Source: Vitis vinifera
Lineage: Eukaryota; Streptophyta; Magnoliopsida; Vitales; Vitaceae
Reading direction: 5' to 3'
Length of the DNA stretch: 64,000 bases
Assembly (NCBI RefSeq): GCF_030704535.1
Contig: NC_081813.1
Span: 3,806,001 to 3,870,000, forward strand
A model generated the notes under the pieces. That model searched no databases, was not told where the DNA came from, and saw only the letters and a list, made by a program, of their open reading frames with translations. Both the position numbers and the translations under genes were made by a program. Shown here one piece after another: positions 59,936 to 64,000 of the stretch; within the stretch, counting starts at the first letter, position 1, and each line of letters starts with the position of its first letter.

Positions 59936-62441
59936 AGTGACTACTTTGAATCTCAAGCTTTTCATGAAATTTTTTAAAGATTTTATAAAAATATTATTAA
60001 CTTAATCGAAGTACTTTAGACTTAAAAAATTATTAAAATATTAGTTAAGGCTTTGTTAAAAAGGGGTCAACAAGTTCAAAAAAAAAAAAAAAAGAATTTA
60101 ACCCAAAAACATATATGAACTTTAAAAACTATTAGATTAGAGCATATGTAGATAACCAAATAATCATTCAGTTGTCTACACTCAGTCCACATTGGAACAA
60201 AATGACTACACGAAGCAAAATGAATGTCCACATGGATGACCATTTACCCTAAGAAGTGATTTTTGGTTACTAGAAGTCATATGGCTTCCACCTAAACGAT
60301 CACTTGGCAATGTGGATGATCATATGAACGTCTACATTTGTTTTTTAGTCTCATGGTTTGATGCACCTCGTTAAATACTCTAACAACTATTATCTACATG
60401 ACCACATGGTTGTTTGGTTTTGAGAGACTTATTTTTAACATATGATTTGACATTTTAACTTCTTCTTAAGAGTTTTGTACTTCGTTTACTAATGTAAGAA
60501 TAGTTCTAAATTGTCATTCAATCATTTCATGAGCCTTATAATAATATTTTGAATGCATTCAACTCAAACTTGCATTTCATTCTTAATGCACCTTATCAAT
60601 CTTAATTTCTTTTTTATCATTAAGAAAAAAAATTCTAAATTAAGAATTGATATTAAGAAATTTATTTTTTGTAAACTTTGTGAGTTGAATTCAAGCGTGA
60701 GGTATCACTTGAGAAGAAAATCTAAGTACTCATTGGAACCGTTTAATCCAAGTAAAAAACTTGAAGACTTGATTTGAAAGCTTCGACATAACAAAACCTC
60801 AAGTTTTGGATTTAAGTTAAAAGAAGATGGATGTAGATCGAGATTAGTTTGAACCATTATAAATTTTGAATTTGCATTTATACACAATTATTTCCGGGTA
60901 ACTAAAGAAAGAAAAAAAAAGAGTGAATGTAGTCCAAAAGTTGGGAAAAAGGGCCAATGGATGGGGCCTGGAGGATCATGGGAGCCATGGCTACAACTCA
61001 ACCTCTGTTTTGGATAAGGTACAGCTATCCCTCTGGATCTCCACTTTGTTTCAATGGACTTTTAAGTCGTGGCCCACGCCTACGAATTCTGATCCATGGT
61101 CTTCCAAAATTTTCTTACACCTTTCCTGTCAAGTATTGTTACAGGGGGCCGATTTCGTTTTTTAGGTCGGTCCGGTGATCTACGACTGACTCTTGTGCCT
61201 ACTTCGCTTTCGGGGGTTGGTTCACAGGTACAATCATTTGAGGGTTGGTCAGTTACTATTTGGAAGACTGTAATTTTTTAATGGTCATGAAAAAGTTCAA
61301 CAACCTGTTGATAGTTTAACATATTTTTTTATTGTTATTGCAGGGCTTTGAAGTACAAGATGATTTGACTCAATGGTGTTAATTAAGTGGTATGTGGACT
61401 TTTGTTTAATTATACTAAAAATAAACCTAATTTATAGGTAAATATTATAATTTTTTATAAAAAAATACTTACTTTATTTTACATATGCTAGAAGAGAAAA
61501 GTTTAAAATAATTTTTTTATTTAAATTATAAATATATTATATATATATACACACATACAATGAATAGGAAAAAAATTTTCATTAATAGATAATTATTGTC
61601 CCGAGTTAAGTAATGTCATCTTTCCATCAAACCTTCCTTTTTAATAGTTTTCACCTCTTCGTTATTCACATTTTTAAGTTATTGTGAATTGGATTTCTTT
61701 GGTCTTAGTCATAATTAAACATCGTGTTAATATCACTATGTGATTTGGGTTATTTCGGATAGAACCCATTTGATGGGTACAAATTCCCTGCATGAACGAA
61801 ACTATAAACTATAAATACTAGAATTACCCTATAATTTCTGTCGAAGAAGCATTTTCTTTTGGATTTTCTGATTTATCATATTTATTTATTTTATTTATAA
61901 TGATAATTTTTAAATGATTTTAAAACTAGTAGAAAGTAGAAACTGCACCCATCTTTTTAACTTATTGGGTCAGATTGGATCAGTTCACTTGGACCCAACC
62001 CCAGTCCTACAGAATCAGTCAAGAATGAAAGAGAATAATTGATGAGTGTCAGAATTAGAGGGTTGTCGGACAGGTATGGATACGCAAGTTCAAGAAGAAG
62101 CTCCCCTCTGGGCCTGACAAGATCATAGTGTGGGGTTAGGGTAAACCCAACGTGACAAGTGGCAACAACTGCTGTGCTTCTTTGAATCTTTGTAGCCCAC
62201 TCAAGCAGTCAGGCGGCAGTCTTCTCTTTATCTGCATGGCCGGTAACCGGCAGCTATAGATGTGAAGTGGCAGGAAAAAGTAATAAGAAACAAAACGCAA
62301 ACACACAAATTTACGTACAAAACCCTACACGATAAAACCAGAGAAAAAGAAAATCTATTATGCCAAAAATTATTATAAGAAGAGAGAAATATGAGCTGCT
62401 ATCATATAGATATAAACATCATAACCTTAAACCTTATATAT

Positions 62442-62445
<4 letters not shown>

Positions 62446-62474
<29 letters not shown>
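62446..62474. repeat. (AT)n microsatellite
   Basis: About 14 AT units, with further TATATC-rich sequence before it. Confidence 0.9.
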
Positions 62475-62476
<2 letters not shown>

Positions 62477-63608
62477 AGTAATTAATAAAGCACGGGATCA
62501 AGCTTATCGGTTTGATCCCTCTACTATACCATAGACCCTAAAAAAAAATTCATAATCTTACCTTTACCATATACGTCGCACCACAAATTTTTTGAATATG
62601 ACCAAATAAAATTTGAGTCACCAAATTCTAACAATAAGTAAACCTAATTATAAAAAAAATAAGATGAAAAAGAATCCATAACTAAATATATCCGATTATG
62701 ACTAAGAATGTCGTATTTTTATATTTAGTTTTTAAATAATTTTTTAATTATGACTTTTATAAATAATATTCTTTTAAGAGAAGACTCGATTACAACTCCC
62801 CCAACACCTAAATTATTGACTTCATCATGAAAGACGACCTATGGTCCCATGCAAACGTGCATCACAATTTGAAAATTTCCCCTTGTGCTTCAACCCAACC
62901 TTTCCATAATTGACATACCCTGAGATCAGCTTCTCATCCACCAGTCATACCCTCCATTCCAATCTTGTCATATGGCCTGCCTTCAAATTTTGGTCCTTAC
63001 TTTTTAACATCATCAATCTAATAATGTTCCTACTTCAACTATCATGATATAACTTCTCCATTAAATTGCAATCATTATTTTGTTTTTTATTGACCTAAAA
63101 ACTTTATGTTATAATACTTATCGACAATTTTGCATCATTTTTATTAGAAATGATAATGAGGAGAGCATAAAGATTAATGTATTGAAAGTATTCAAGCAAT
63201 TTGATTACCTTGATATGATTGTTTGGATCATATGAAATGTTTGAATTGTGATCGATGTGATCATGATATTCGGACCCTACCCTAAGAAGGTGCTTAATTA
63301 TTTGCATATCACGTGGCTAATAACGAATACTTTTTGTCAACTTTTATTGTGTTTACATGTGCCTACCAACTTCCATTTTTTGTTTTTGATGTCGAATGAA
63401 TATCGTAACATTGATTGAAAGTGAGAAATTTGTCTTTTAAAGTAAAATGTTGAATATGGAGAGTATAATTTTGAAAAATATGGTGAGATGAATAGAAAAT
63501 GAGAAGGTAAAATGTATAGTAATTATTAATTAAGGTATAGAGTATATTTTTGTAGTACCTACTGAAAATATATCTTCAATAGAGAGTGGTGTCATATGCA
63601 TATTTTAA

Positions 63609-63905
63609 GATTATGTTTGGTTTTAAGAAAACGTGAGGGAAAACGAAAAAGAAAGAAAATAAAAAGAAAAAAAAAGTGAAGGAAAATTTAAAAAATAGAT
63701 TTAAAATTAATAAATTATTTCATATGTTACTTCAAACTTATTTAACTTGTTTTTTCTTTTCTATATAAAAATTAAATAATTTAAAAATATATAAATTTTT
63801 AATTAATTTTAATTATATTTTATTTTCTTTTGAAAATTTTATATTGAAATAAAATATGAGAAAATCATTTTTTTCCTTATTACTTTTCGGGAACCAAACA
63901 TAGCA
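63609..63905. mobile_element. MITE copy (GGAACCAAACATAG ends), TAA target duplication
   Basis: The left end is GATTATGTTTGGTTTT and the right end TTCGGGAACCAAACATAGCA. TAA flanks it at 63,606-63,608 and 63,906-63,908. It is 297 bp, the same family as 1,562-1,886. Confidence 0.7.
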
Positions 63906-64000
63906 TAAGTCTTATTACTTCATACTTGAATCTCAAATTTTATACGAAGTCTCATTCCATTGTACAATGTTATTATCTTTGATATCTTTACTTCATTTGT

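Larger units (their letters stand above)
57989..64000. other. Right-end intergenic region, no gene supported
   Basis: The stretch is AT-rich. It contains a direct repeat at 59,619-59,935 (separate entry), a GC-balanced patch at 60,910-61,260 and another at 62,000-62,260 without a recognisable product, an AT microsatellite at about 62,446-62,474, and a MITE at 63,609-63,905. Confidence 0.4.

Noticed and set aside
60910-61280. Overlapping frames of 61-80 residues in a GC-balanced patch
   Set aside because: Three frames are open at once, none is protein-like, and no neighbouring exons are found.

Overview
This window is nuclear DNA of a dicot plant. Its AT-rich intergenic DNA, many short GT-AG introns, a nuclear tRNA-Trp and the repeat vocabulary (short 'AGAGTG...' hairpin elements, small elements ending in 'GGAACCAAACATAG', an L1-type LINE tail) all fit grapevine (Vitis) or a close relative. 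The organism call is an inference from pattern memory, not a search.

Left part (1-11,000, all minus strand): the 5' end of an isochorismatase-like hydrolase gene that runs off the left edge; a complete second copy of it (3,875-6,135); and two tandem hotdog-fold acyl-CoA thioesterase genes (8,116-9,398 and 9,773-10,696). Next comes a 17-exon malonate-CoA ligase gene of the AAE13 type (11,373-20,543). It has an in-frame mitochondrial presequence exon, one U12-type AT-AC intron and one GC-AG intron. As I recall it, Arabidopsis carries the same three families side by side on chromosome 3, so this is probably a conserved eudicot neighbourhood that places a CoA ligase next to acyl-CoA thioesterases.

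Middle-left (21,700-28,540): a PLAC8/cell-number-regulator gene with a spare first exon upstream (minus), the mitochondrial cytochrome c maturation gene CCMH (minus) with a degraded LINE in its first intron, and a tRNA-Trp(CCA) gene (plus).

Centre (28,850-36,000): a tandem repeat made of paired half-units, split by a 5.16-kb TG-ended element with a 5-bp target duplication. I read this element as a broken, solo-LTR-like fossil. It carries decayed pieces of at least two unrelated host genes: an MA3-domain translation regulator and the proteasome ATPase RPT5. It is the most unusual structure in the window.

Right part (38,000-58,000, plus strand): a PERK-type proline-rich receptor-like kinase (38,203-46,272), a Rab7/RABG3 GTPase (51,571-56,839) with a 27-bp second coding exon, and an unrecognised acidic single-exon protein gene (57,473-57,988). 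The last 6 kb is AT-rich with simple repeats and small elements and shows no convincing gene.

I found no novel multi-gene system of the defence or biosynthetic kind. The items most worth following up are the gene-piece-carrying element, the AT-AC intron and dual-start layout of AAE13, the duplicated first exon of the PLAC8 gene, and the exact 122-bp four-copy hairpin array at 6,563-7,050. Exon positions were counted by hand from the sequence and may be off by one base in places.
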